Source: Pyropia yezoensis (lineage: Eukaryota > Rhodophyta > Bangiophyceae > Bangiales > Bangiaceae). From it: DNA of 64,000 nt. This document shows, piece by piece, positions 1 to 10,092 of this stretch. A program made the position numbers and the translations under genes. Position 1 is the first letter of the stretch. Every line of letters starts with the position of its first letter. The DNA lies in assembly GCA_009829735.1 (NCBI GenBank), contig CM020620.1, positions 18,186,354 to 18,250,353 on the forward strand, written 5' to 3'. The notes below the pieces were generated by a model that was given only the letters and a program-made list of their open reading frames with translations, was not told the origin of the DNA and did not search any database.

Positions 1-165
1 TGTGTTGTGCTTTTCTTGTAGTCCACGGGAACCTTGGATCTCAGCGAGAGTGGTCGACATTTGACACACACTAGCTAGGCCATAGGGCCCCCCCTTAAAG
101 TGCGTCCCGTTACAAGAATATGCGATTTCGCTCTGTAACGTTACATTATAGTCCATTGTCGGATA

Positions 166-394
166 CAGTGCGACCCCTCACTTGGCCGCCCCGCAGTTGT
201 GCCGATCGGCACAACTGAGGGGGGGGTACGCGTGAAGTGGCCCGGCCGGGCGGCTCATATTCGGGCGATTGACGGGCGCTGATTGGCTCATACCGTCCAG
301 ATCGCTGAAATCCGAACATCCCAGGACAACTGTCGGACACTGGAAGGGGGGCCACCTCCTTGGTCTACCCCAGGGCAAGTGAGGGGTCGCACTG
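166..394. mobile_element. Tc1/mariner-type MITE with TA target duplication
   Basis: The two ends are perfect 19-bp inverted repeats, CAGTGCGACCCCTCACTTG at 166-184 and its complement at 376-394. Each end is flanked by the dinucleotide TA (164-165 and 395-396). Termini starting CAGTG next to a TA duplication are typical of the Tc1/mariner/pogo superfamily. The 229-bp body has no coding capacity and contains a perfect 24-bp palindrome near 195-218. It is therefore a non-autonomous element. Confidence 0.8.
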
Positions 395-396
395 TA

Positions 397-1131
397 GTCA
401 CGTTGGTGGGTACGCCCTAACCCCCTGGATAACCCTTGGACAACATGCCGGATGAGATTTCGGTTTATCCAAGGTGCACATGTTGGCGACGATCCATCCC
501 CGCGGCCTCGTCGTCTGGCACGTCGGGTCTCTCGCGAGGATCCAGTCGCGTGTCCTGCCCCGCAGTCTGTGGCTGTGGCCCACGGCCGGCGGAGGGGGGG
601 GCGGAAGGTGGGAAGGGGGGTGGGGGGGGCCCGCCGGCGGGGGAGCAACGACCGTCACGGTGACCGTCGCCGCGCGTTGGTGGCCCGCACAGCAGCTACT
701 GGGGGGGGCGCTCCCGTGACTGGCGGCTGCCCAACAGCCCATGATGACCCCCCAACGCTCCGCCCATGTCAAGAAGACTCGGATGCTTTGGGCGGCCGCC
801 TCAGACCTCTTCCCCTCCCTCCCCCCCCACCCTCGCGCACACCACGTCTGGTTCTCTCTTCCTCGGCGGCCATGGCCCAGCCGGCCGCGTGGCCAGCAGC
901 CGCTTCTCGGGCTGAGCGCCACTGGATTTTGAATGGCCGCCGTTGCGTCGCGCGCCGTCTTTCCCACCCCCCCCCCCCCCCCCCCCCCGCCGCCTCCTCG
1001 GACCCCACCCTCCTAAGCTTTGGTCCCCCTCTAGATTGAGAGGGGACCGACGGGAGCCCCCCCATCCCCCGTCAGAGCCAGTATGGTCTGGGGGCGGCAG
1101 CCAAGGCAATGCGCCTGAGACTCCCTCCCAT
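397..1131. other. Low-complexity GC-rich stretch without a recognised gene
   Basis: The stretch has poly-C and poly-G runs (about 967-990 and 593-632) and several overlapping open frames on both strands. None shows a domain, a biased composition typical of the real genes here, or a convincing start. I see no RNA gene. Confidence 0.5.
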
Positions 1132-1509
1132 CGCAGTGGGGTCTAAAGGGGGACCACCGATTTCTTGCATTCCGGGTGTTTTCCGCTTGCGCAAGAATTT
1201 GCAACCCCCTCTCATGGCATGAAGGACGCCGATTTTGAGCACTTTCGTTGCTTTACGCTTGCAGTTGCCAGTTGCACAAGCCCGCATGGATGGTGCCCGT
1301 CTGCGCCGGAAGTGTACGACCCTCGGCTGCCTGGTGGTACCAACAGAACAACGTGCGGGCTTGTGCAACTGGCAACTGCAAGCGTTAAGCAACAAAAAGT
1401 GCTCAAAATCGGCGTCCTTCATGCCGTGAGAGGGGGTTGCAAATTCTAGCGCAAGCGGAAAACACCCGGAATGCAAGAAATCGGTGGTCCCCCTTTAGAC
1501 CCCGCTGCG
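1132..1509. mobile_element. Foldback element: near-perfect 155-bp hairpin
   Basis: Bases 1132-1286 are almost the exact inverted complement of 1354-1509, with a loop of about 67 bp. Because of this both strands encode nearly the same peptide. The outer ends read GGGGTCTAAAGGGGGACC and its complement. There is no transposase. The right end directly abuts the next inverted-repeat element. Confidence 0.75.
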
Positions 1510-1920
1510 CAGGCTGCGCAGTGATCCTCAAAGCGGGATCCACGACAAGCCCGTCTTTGCCCGGAAAAGCTTGTACGCGGCTTGTCAAGTGGCCCCCTGA
1601 ACCCCCCTCAACACCCCTATACAGGCCGATTTTTTATTGTCCTTTTCTTTGAGGCTTGTCAAATTCCCCTAGACGTCGCTCCCACACGATTATGATGGTA
1701 TGACAAGACGCGCAGCGACGGTGCGCACCAGAAGATGTAAAAAGAGTGTGTTCTGTCGTCTTTCAGGACCATCCAACAACACTTGGCAAGCATCGTACAA
1801 GCACTTCGGCGTGGCAGCATGTCGGTCGCAGGCCGCGTATAGGCCTGTTCGGCCCGAACTAAGAGGAAGTACCGCTTGAGAAGGAGGCCCGACTGGCATC
1901 TGGCCTGGTATTGTTGGGAC

Positions 1921-2375
1921 TATTGCAGTTTTCTGAATTTTGTCCCATGTGGACAAGAGCAAGAGCAAGTGTACAAGAGCAAGGGCCAATCGCATGCTCG
2001 CAGCAGCGGGCTTACCAATGGCGTGCTGCAACACGTCTGTCGGAAGAACCTGATGATTGGCTATGGCCACAACTGCTCTCGCAACGAACGCTGGTTGGTC
2101 AAAACACTCTTGTTTTTTCATCGGATCTCGCCGGTTGACCCTTTATCTCAGGTCATCTCTGTCAAGAACAGTCCGAAGCGCTCAGCCGGTGCTTGTTCTA
2201 CCCTCGAAGTGGTCAGAAATCCCGAGAGAACCCCCGATCACACTGTTCGTACAACAACGGACCCTCATGCAGAGCAGTCATTGGCCAGAGAGGCAGCATC
2301 TGAGTCATATCATTGGTCAAACACAGTTTGCTCTTGCTCTTGTCCACATGGGACAAAATTGGGAGAACTGCAATA
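1921..2375. repeat. Nested inverted-repeat pair (about 50-bp arms)
   Basis: The arm at 1921-1970 is the complement of 2328-2375 with a few mismatches. Both contain TTTTGTCCCATGTGGACAAG in opposite orientation. It lies wholly inside the 1518-3770 element and may be a MITE inserted into it. Confidence 0.65.
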
Positions 2376-2734
2376 CAAAGCACACTTTGTAGTATGATGA
2401 GACTTGCGAAACGCCTCGTTAGCCTACCCAAACCCTCCAACATGGAGTCGGGATGGTTTGACACAGGCAACTGACCGAGTCATTACAAGTAAACAAACAG
2501 ACACTCCACAAGTGAGTGTTCGACTTTGTGCTCCCTCTGCAATCGCCACATCGCTACGAAGTGCTGGGCTCATGGGCACCACGCTGGACAGGCGTTGGTG
2601 TCCCTCCGCGACAAACCGGACGTACTGCCTGCGCCTCCGCCCTGACGACGTATCGTCCCCCCGCCATGCTCCACCTCCCTCACCCCCCAGTTCCCTCCCC
2701 TCCCCCCCCTCGCCTCTGCGACCTACGATGTGGC

Positions 2735-3535
2735 CGGGGAGTCCCGCGGGGTTGGCTGGCGACGGTGGCCGGCGACGATGGCCGGCGGGGGGAGCTGATG
2801 GGTTGGCCTGAGGCGGTGGCCTGCGGGGTTTGCCGGCGGCTGCAGCGTTCGTGGGCGGAGTTGGCCGGCGGGGTCGGGTGGCCGGCGGGGGTGGCCGGCG
2901 GCGGTGTCCGGCGACGGTGGCCGGCGCGGGTGGCGGGCTGACGTCGCCGGCGGGGTCGGGTAGCCGGCGGGGATGGCTCGCTGACGCTGCCGGCGGGGTC
3001 GTGTAGCCGGCGGGGATGGCTGCCTGGCTTTGCCAGCGGCGATCGCCTAACGCTGTGACCTGCGGCGTTGGCCTGTGGCGACAGCTTGCCGCGGTGGCCT
3101 TGCGCGGTGGCCTGCCGCTGGGGCCTACGGGGCTGGCCGGCGGCGGTGGCCGGCGGCGGTGGCCGGCGGCGGTGGCCGGCGGCGGTGGCCGGCGGCGGTG
3201 ACCTGCGCCGGTGGCCTGCCTATGGGGCCTGCGGCGGAGTCTTGCGGGGTTTGCCTGCGGCTGCGGCGTTCGCCGGCGGGGGTTGCCGGCGGGGTTGGCC
3301 GGCGGGGTCGGGTGGCCGGCGGGGGTTGCTGGCGAGGGTGCACCGGTGGGGGTGGCGGGGGTGAATGGCTGGCGTTGCCGGCGGAGTCGGGAAGGTGGCT
3401 GGCGTTGCCAGCGGCGGGGGCCGGCGGGTGGAGCTGACGGGGTTGGCCAGCGGCGATGTCCTGCCGCTTTGGCCTGCGGCGGTGGCCTGCGGCGATGGCC
3501 AGCCGCTGATGCCTTGGGCGGTGGCCTGCAGCTGG
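2735..3535. repeat. GC-rich minisatellite, GGCCGGCGGCGGT-type units
   Basis: A degenerate tandem array based on GGCCGGCGG followed by GGT or GGG. It is cleanest at about 3130-3200, where a 13-bp unit repeats about five times. The long open frames across it on both strands are a by-product of the repeat and are not called as genes. Confidence 0.7.
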
Positions 3536-3770
3536 CATTTCCAGAAACTTAATCGGTACTGCTTCTCCATCTATTAGCGATGCGTTAGCTTAACATGACG
3601 CACTTTATCGCACTTACTCCTGCTTGAAGTCGGCTTGGCAACCAAGATTCGAGGTCGTTTCACCCTTCGTTTCAGCCGGCAGGCCTGCTTGACAAGCCCC
3701 GTACAAGCCGTTTGGCACCTAAAAACAGGCTTGTCATGGATCCCCGGGTCTTGAGACCACTGCGCTGGGA

Positions 3771-5625
3771 GGCTTGATCCCGCACCCTACTGTAGGGGGC
3801 GAGCTGGTGCTGATTCCCGCAGGAAGGATCGGCCTCCGCTGGCACCCGCGGCCGTACCTCAAGTTTAGGTCCCCCCGCTTCAAGCAAGACGGGGTGGCGC
3901 TTGCCTCCCTGCCCACCGCCCCCCTCCCAGCCCCGCCCCACCTCAAGATCCCCACCCCCCCCCCCCCCCACAGGCAGAGGCCCCAAAATTCACGGCCATG
4001 ATCTTGGCGGACCACCACCGCCGCCACGCACCCCCCCCCCCCCCCCCCCTCCTGTTTTTGCCGTCGCCCACGTCTTGCCCCCTTTGAGCAACGCGAGAAG
4101 CCCTGACGGGCTGGTCGCGCCGGCAATGGCCGCGGCGTCGCGTGTGCGCCACCCCGACCGGGCGGCGGGGCACAGCACCACGGTGGGGCGGCCGGGGAGG
4201 GAGAGAGGCCCCGTCGCTGGCCCAGTAGCGAGCAGGCGGCGGCGCCTGCCCCCCCGCCGCTCCCTCCCCTCCCCTCCCCTCCCCTCCCCTCCCCTCCCCT
4301 CCCCTCCCCCTCTCGTCCCCGCCCCGCCTCGGTGCTGCCGCGGCTGCTGTGGCCAGGCTCCCCCATCGCGGGACCCGCTTCACGTTTCCCCCGCATTCCC
4401 TCTCGTCTGGAGCCCCTCTCTTTTCGGCGCTCGGCGCTCTCCCCTCCCTCACCCCCTCCCTCCCCGTCCCCCCCACCCCTCTTCTTGCTCCCCCCCCCCC
4501 CTCTTCTCCCCTCCTCCCTCGGCCGTCGTCGTTGGTCGGTGCGCGCCGCCGACCCCGCGCCGACGACGGCGACCGACGCGCGACGGGCGCCACGGCGGAC
4601 GTCTTTGCGTGGTCACGGCCATTTTGGTGGGGGGGCGAGTGGGTGGGTGGGTGGGGAGGGGGGGAACGTGCCGCGGCCGGCCACGGTGCACAGATAACAT
4701 AGCGGCAGCGGGGAGGGGGAGGGGGGGGGGGAAGAGAAGGGGGGGGGCCGGTGGGAGCGGGGGGGGGGGGCGGGGGGTGGCGGAAGTGTGGTGCCTAGCT
4801 CGAGGCCCACCCACACGGGTGGAAACGAGGCGTGGCCACAGCGTCAGGACGGACGTGTGCACACACGCGGCTATCTACGGCCACGCCGACGGTGGTGGGG
4901 GGTGGCTGGGGGGGTTGGGTAGTGTGGTGGCGCCGCCGCGCTGGGCCGGCCGCGGCACCTGCAGCTGCGCGAGAGCGAGGGGGGAGGGGGGGGGGGGAAA
5001 GTGCCATCGCGCCTCGAGGGCGCCCGCCCGAGTCCCCCGAGGGGGTATTTTGAGTGTGCCCGCGGGTAGCGTGGCCGCGGCCGACGACGAGCACGGCCGC
5101 CATCCCGGCCATCCCGGGCGCGCCCAAACGCTGGGAGCCGCGGCCGGCGGTACATCGCACCGGACCCAACAACCGCGCCCGCCGCCCCGACCCCTCCCCT
5201 CCCGCCTCCCCGCCTGCCGGGCGACGTGCGGCCGCGCGCCTTCTTTCGTAGACACACGCGCGCGCTCGCTCGCTCGCTTGCTGAGGACAGGGTGGCAGAG
5301 CGCGGGGGGGGGGGGGGGAGGTGGTGGCGGTGTCCTACTACTACCAACGCTCCGTCTGTGGCGGACCTGTGAGAGCAAAAACAGGCGGCGGTTCTGTAGT
5401 GGGGGGGGTTGGCGTTGGAGGCGGGCGGCGCATCGCGGCGGCCTCGTGCGGGCGCGGCGCCCCACCCCACCACGGCGGCCGTGCAGTGGCGGCGCCGGTG
5501 GGTCACGGCGGGAGCCTGTCTCGCCCCCTCCGCCTGCGCCGGCGGTAGCGGTAGCGGGGTGCGTGCGTGCGTGCCGGGCACCCGCAGGTGTGGGGGGCGC
5601 GGGGGGAGGGGGGACGACGATCACG
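3771..5625. other. GC-rich upstream region with poly-G/C and CCCCT repeats
   Basis: Pyrimidine-rich before about 4.6 kb, including CCCCT-type repeats at 4265-4315, and G-rich after it. Long open frames exist on both strands but are low complexity with no domain. It probably includes the promoter and 5' leader of the gene starting at 5626. Confidence 0.4.
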
Positions 5626-7026
5626 ATGGACCCCCCCACGGGGGTGGTGGTGGCGGCCGGCGGCGGTGGCAACGACGGCGGCGGCGGCGGCAGCGGCTGT
5701 GGTGGTGGCGGCAGCGGCGGCGGCGGCGGCGGCACCGCCCATGGGGGCGGGGGGATTGTGCTGCGCGGCGGCGGCGGCTGGAGCGCCGCGCCCTCCACGT
5801 CGACCGCCTCTCTGGCAGCGCCGTCAACGGCGGCGGCGGCGGCGGTGGCGGCCATGAGGGGGCGGCAGGATCCGATGGCGGTGGGGGACACGTCGGGCGT
5901 CCCCGACGGGAGCGTCGACGGCGGCGGGTCGGTGGCGACCGACGGCAGCGACGACGACGGGTCATCGACGGCCACGTTTAGTGACTCGGACTCGGACGGG
6001 GAGGGAAGCGCGCGGGGGGGAGGGGGGGGCGGGGGTGGCTCTTTGATCGCCGCCGACGGGGGGTCGGACAGTGACAGCGACGCGGGGGGGGTGGGGGGGG
6101 GCCACCCCCTCCGCCGCCGTGGCCGCGTCATTGGCGGTGAGGATTGCGGCGGCGGCGGCGGCGGTGGGGGTGGCGGTGGTCTCCACGGCGGCGACGACGG
6201 CGTTGTGGCGGGCAGGGGCGGGGGGGAGCGGCGGCGGCCGGCGGCGCACGTCCTGCCCCCCCCGCCGTGCCGCTTTCGTAGCCCGCCGCCGCCACGCCAC
6301 GGCGCCCTATCCACCTCGACCGTCTCGTCGGCGGGGACGCTGTCGAGCAGCCCGCCGCCGCCGGCGCCCGGCTCCCCCGCCACCACGTCTACCACCACCA
6401 CCACCACCACAACCACCACCTACGCCATCGCCGCGGCCGTTGCCGCCGCCGCCACTGCCGCCACTGGTGGCGCTGCCGCCACCCCTCCGGCTGCTGTGGG
6501 GAGCCCCCTGTCGGTGGCGACGCTGTCGCCGCTCCGGCGGGCGGCCCACACCGCCTGTGCGATTGACATTTGGCCAGAGCCGCGGCCGGCGGGCCAGCGG
6601 GGCAGCGTGCGGGGGGAGGGGGGCGAGGGGGTGGTGGTGGGCCCGCCGTCAACGGGGGGCGCCACCCCCACCCCCACCCCCCCCGTTGCCAGAACGGTCA
6701 TCATGGCGGATGCACCGGGCGGCAGCCCCGCCAGCCCCGCCAGCAGTAGTGGCAGCGGCGGCGGGGGGGGCGGGGGCGTCTCTTCCACCCCCACCCCCTC
6801 CCGGGTGGGGGGCGTCGGGTGGGCCGCCGCCGCCGCCGCCGCCGGCGGTGGGGGCGGCGGCGGCGGCGGCGGCCGCACCCCCCCCGGCATGACCACCTCG
6901 GCCGACTATATCGCGCAGCTGGCCTGCCTGTCGGACCGCGTGCGGGCAATGGCCAAGCCCGTTGGCAGCATCCCGCCGCTCGCCGCGCGACGCGCGTCGG
7001 CCACCGCCGCCGCAGCCGCAGCCGCA

Positions 7027-7058
<32 letters not shown>

Positions 7059-7625
7059 CCCGACGGCGCACGCACCCGCACCGCTGCCGCCAGCCCGTGG
7101 GGCGGCGGGGGCCCCCCGGCGGCTGGCGCTGGCGCCCCCGCCGGCGGCGGCGGCGGCAGCAGCGGCCGCCGCCAGCACCACCCCCCCCGCGCTGTTGCCC
7201 CCCCGCTTGGCGGCAGTCCCGCCGTCGCCTCCCCCATCGCCGGTGGCACCCTCCCCCCGCCCGCCCAGGCGGGCGCGCCGCCCCCTGGCCGTCCCCCCCC
7301 CGCCCCTCCAGGCGGCGGCGGCGGCTGCGGCGGCGGTACCGTCGCCGCCGCCCCCGCCGCCGCCGCCGCCGCCGCTGCCGCCCGCCGGCGGCGGCGGCGG
7401 CGGCGTCGGCCACCACCGTCGGTCGGTGGATCTGCGGCCGCCCGCGTGGGCGGACCCCGTGCGGGACTCGGTGTCGCTGGCGGCGCTGCCCTTTCGGGGC
7501 CGCCGCGGGTGGGGCGGGGGGGGTGGCCGCCGCCGCCGCCGCCGCCGCCCACTCGTCGAGCAGCATGCGCTCCCTGTCGTCCCTGACAGGCCGTGCCAGT
7601 GGGGGGGGGCACCACCAGCGGGACG

Positions 7626-7661
<36 letters not shown>

Positions 7662-7979
7662 AGCCGGCGGCGGCGGTACCCGCCGCCACCGTCGGCGGCC
7701 GCCTCTTCCGGCTGGGCGCCGACCGCGGCGGCGGCGGCGGCGGCGGGCGGCAGCGGCGGCAGCAGCGGCGGGAGTGGCGGCGGCGGGGAGCGGGGGAGCG
7801 CGCTCGCCCTGGACGCACCCGCAGAGCTGGCCGCCCACCCCCGCGCGGCGCCGGGGGTGGCAGAGCTGACGCGCGTCAGCCTCCGGCTGGTCCGCGCCAT
7901 GACGTCAGAGGCCGGTGGGGGGGGGGGGGCGGGGGGGGGTCTGATGGCAGGGCAAGGCGGGGGTGGGGGGCGGGCGGCA

Positions 7980-8023
<44 letters not shown>

Positions 8024-8986
8024 AGCGACGTGGCCGCCGGTCGGGGCGGCACGGCCTCCCCGCCGTCACCATCGTCCACCATGTCGGGCGGCGGGGGGGG
8101 GCCGTCGGCGGCCGCGTCGCCGCGGGCGCCGCCCGCCGCGCCGCCCGCCGCGCCGCCAGACGCGTGGCCGGGGGCCGAGTCGGCTAGCGTGTCGTTGGCG
8201 TCGTGGGAGAGCGCCGTCCTTGATGTGCCCGGCGGGGCTGCCAGCAGCAACGGCGGCGGCGGTGGCGGTGGCGGTGGCGGCGGCGGCGGTGGCGGTGGCG
8301 GTGGCGGGCGGTCGCCAAAGGGCGGGTGGTCCTCCTCTGGGGTGCTGTCCGCGCCCAGCTGTGCGTCGTGGGGCACGGGCGGCGGTGTTGGCCCGCCCCC
8401 GCCGTCGGCGGTCGCCGCGGCACGGCGCGGCCGCAAGCCCCCTGTTGCGGGGGCGGCGGCGGGGGCGCCCACGGGAAGCCAGCGCTTCCCCCCCGCACGG
8501 GCCGCCCCCGCCTCTGCGCGCGGCGGCGCGCTGTCGTCGTCGGCCGACCCCACGGACGCGACCGACGAGGCGGCCATCTCGGCGTCGTCGCGGGCGCTGC
8601 TGACGTCCACCCTCACCGGCCGGCTGCCGCCGCACCTGTACCTACGGCCGGGGGGGATCCTCCGCCGCTGGCGGCGGTGGGCCCCCCGGTCGGCGGCGCT
8701 GGTCACCCACCGCTTTTTTGGCCGCGTCCTCTGCCTGCTGGGCGTGGACGGGGGGGGGGCGGTGCAGCCGTCCCGGTCGGCGCTGGTCGTCCTCACGTCC
8801 GCGGCGGTTGCCGAGGGGGCCGTCGTCAACGTGGCCGTCGACGGCGGCGGCGGCGGCGGCGGCGGCGGCTGGCCGGGCGCCTTTGGCGGGGGGGGCGCCG
8901 CCGCGGCAGCCGCGGCGGGCGGTGGCGGTGGTGGTGCGCCTGGCAGCGGCGGCGGCGGCAGCGGCAGCGGCGGGCTGGGGGGGGGT

Positions 8987-9018
<32 letters not shown>

Positions 9019-9256
9019 GAGTGTGGGCATTGGCGCCTCTGCCGCGGCGGCCGCAGCGGCGAGGGCGCCCGGCGGGGGCGTGCCGCCGCCCGTGGACGGC
9101 CCCGCCGGGCGGCACTGTGTGGTGCACACGTTTACCATCCGGACGGCGACCAAGACGTACGTGCTCGGCGCCCGCAGCGCGAGCGGCCGCCGCGAGTGGC
9201 TCACCGCCCTGCGGGGCGGGGGGGCGGAGCGGGAGGAGGGGAAGCGGGGGCGCTAG
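5626..9256 (+). CDS. Gly/Ala/Ser-rich protein with C-terminal PH-like domain (frame breaks at poly-G)
   Basis: The first ATG (5626) opens a long Gly/Ala/Ser/Pro-rich protein with acidic serine patches near 5930-6090. The coding signal changes frame at G-runs near 7515, 7604 and 7925. A single protein therefore needs these runs to differ by one or two bases, or the gene is broken. The last frame (about 7945-9256) ends in a segment resembling a pleckstrin-homology fold: hydrophobic strands near 8640-8840, a long Gly/Ala insertion, then HTFTIRTATKTYVLGARSAS and a closing helix with REWLTAL. The Trp in that last helix is the most conserved residue of PH domains. A role in membrane or phosphoinositide binding is inference; the split PH domain is not certain. 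Confidence 0.45.
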
Positions 9257-9895
9257 GAAGGGCGGGGGGAGGTGTGTGGTGGGGGAGGGGAAGGGGGGGG
9301 GGGGGGGAATGCATGGATGCCAGGGGGGGCTGGATGGGGATTGGGGTGGTGGTGGTGGGCAAGGGCGACGTGGAGGGGGCGGCTGGGGAGGGGGCGGATG
9401 GGGTTGGGGTGGCCCGCGGGGGGAGGGTACGGTGCCGCCCTTTCCATGGGATGGGCGACGGCGAGGGGGGGGTAAGCGCCGTTGTGGCGCGCCTGAGGAG
9501 GGAACCTACGCACCCCCTCATGACCCCCCTGCCACCTCTACTTTCCTCTTCTTCTTTCTTCTCACCGCGTCCCCCCCCCGCTTCCTCCCGATGGGGCGAC
9601 AGCGCAGCCGCCGGTCCCCCGCACGCCGCCTTTGGCACTCGCCCCTCTGGTCGGGGCGATGGCCATCGGTCCCCCCCCCCGCCTCGCTGTCTTGCCTTGG
9701 TCTGGGGAGCGCCGGATCCGCCACACGCCCGCCCGTGCGGATCAGTGTATGGTCCCCCCGGATCCGCGACCCGTGGCCGTCGGCCGCCGCCACGCGCACG
9801 CGCGCCCCTCCGCCGCGTCGTCGTCCTGCGACTGGCGGCGGCTCGTCGGCGTGCCGCGGCCTCGGGCCGTGCCCCTCCGTGCCGTCCACCCCCCC

Positions 9896-9931
<36 letters not shown>

Positions 9932-10092
9932 CGTCTCGCCTCCCGCCCCGGCCCCCCAGACAGACGACCCCCTCTCTCGACACCACGCCGCGTCACCCTC
10001 TCCGCCGTCCCCCCCTCCCCCCCCCCCCCCCGCCCCGCTCCCCTCCTCCCTTTCCACACTCGCGGGCACGGCTGCCGGCCTGCCGCTACGTC
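9257..10092. other. Intergenic region with long poly-C tract
   Basis: Between the PH-like gene and the GTPase. Contains a G-run (9296-9307) and a poly-C tract of about 40 bases (9892-9930). No gene is supported here. It probably carries the GTPase promoter. Confidence 0.5.

Larger units (their letters stand above)
1518..3770. mobile_element. 2.25-kb composite element with ~75-bp inverted termini
   Basis: The left end (about 1518-1595) and the inverted right end (about 3695-3770) share GCGCAGTG, then CTCAA, GGATCCA, GACAAGCC, then GCTTGTACG and GGCTTGTCAAG in the same order, with small differences. Inside lie a second inverted-repeat pair (1921-1970 with 2328-2375) and a GC-rich minisatellite. 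No transposase frame is visible, so it is probably non-autonomous. The terminal block CAGCGCAGTGG...CAAGACCCGG recurs near 22.47 kb. Confidence 0.6.

Noticed and set aside
2735-3535. Overlapping 100-140 codon frames in the minisatellite
   Set aside because: They are produced by the repeat unit on every frame and show no non-repetitive content.
4875-6419. Long minus-strand Pro-rich frame opposite the PH-like gene
   Set aside because: It mirrors the Gly codons of the plus-strand gene (GGC/GCC) and has no domain of its own.
3901-7869. A 1322-codon open frame starting far upstream at 3901
   Set aside because: The part before 5626 is pure Pro/Arg/Gly low complexity from C- and G-rich DNA. The gene-like composition begins at ATG 5626.
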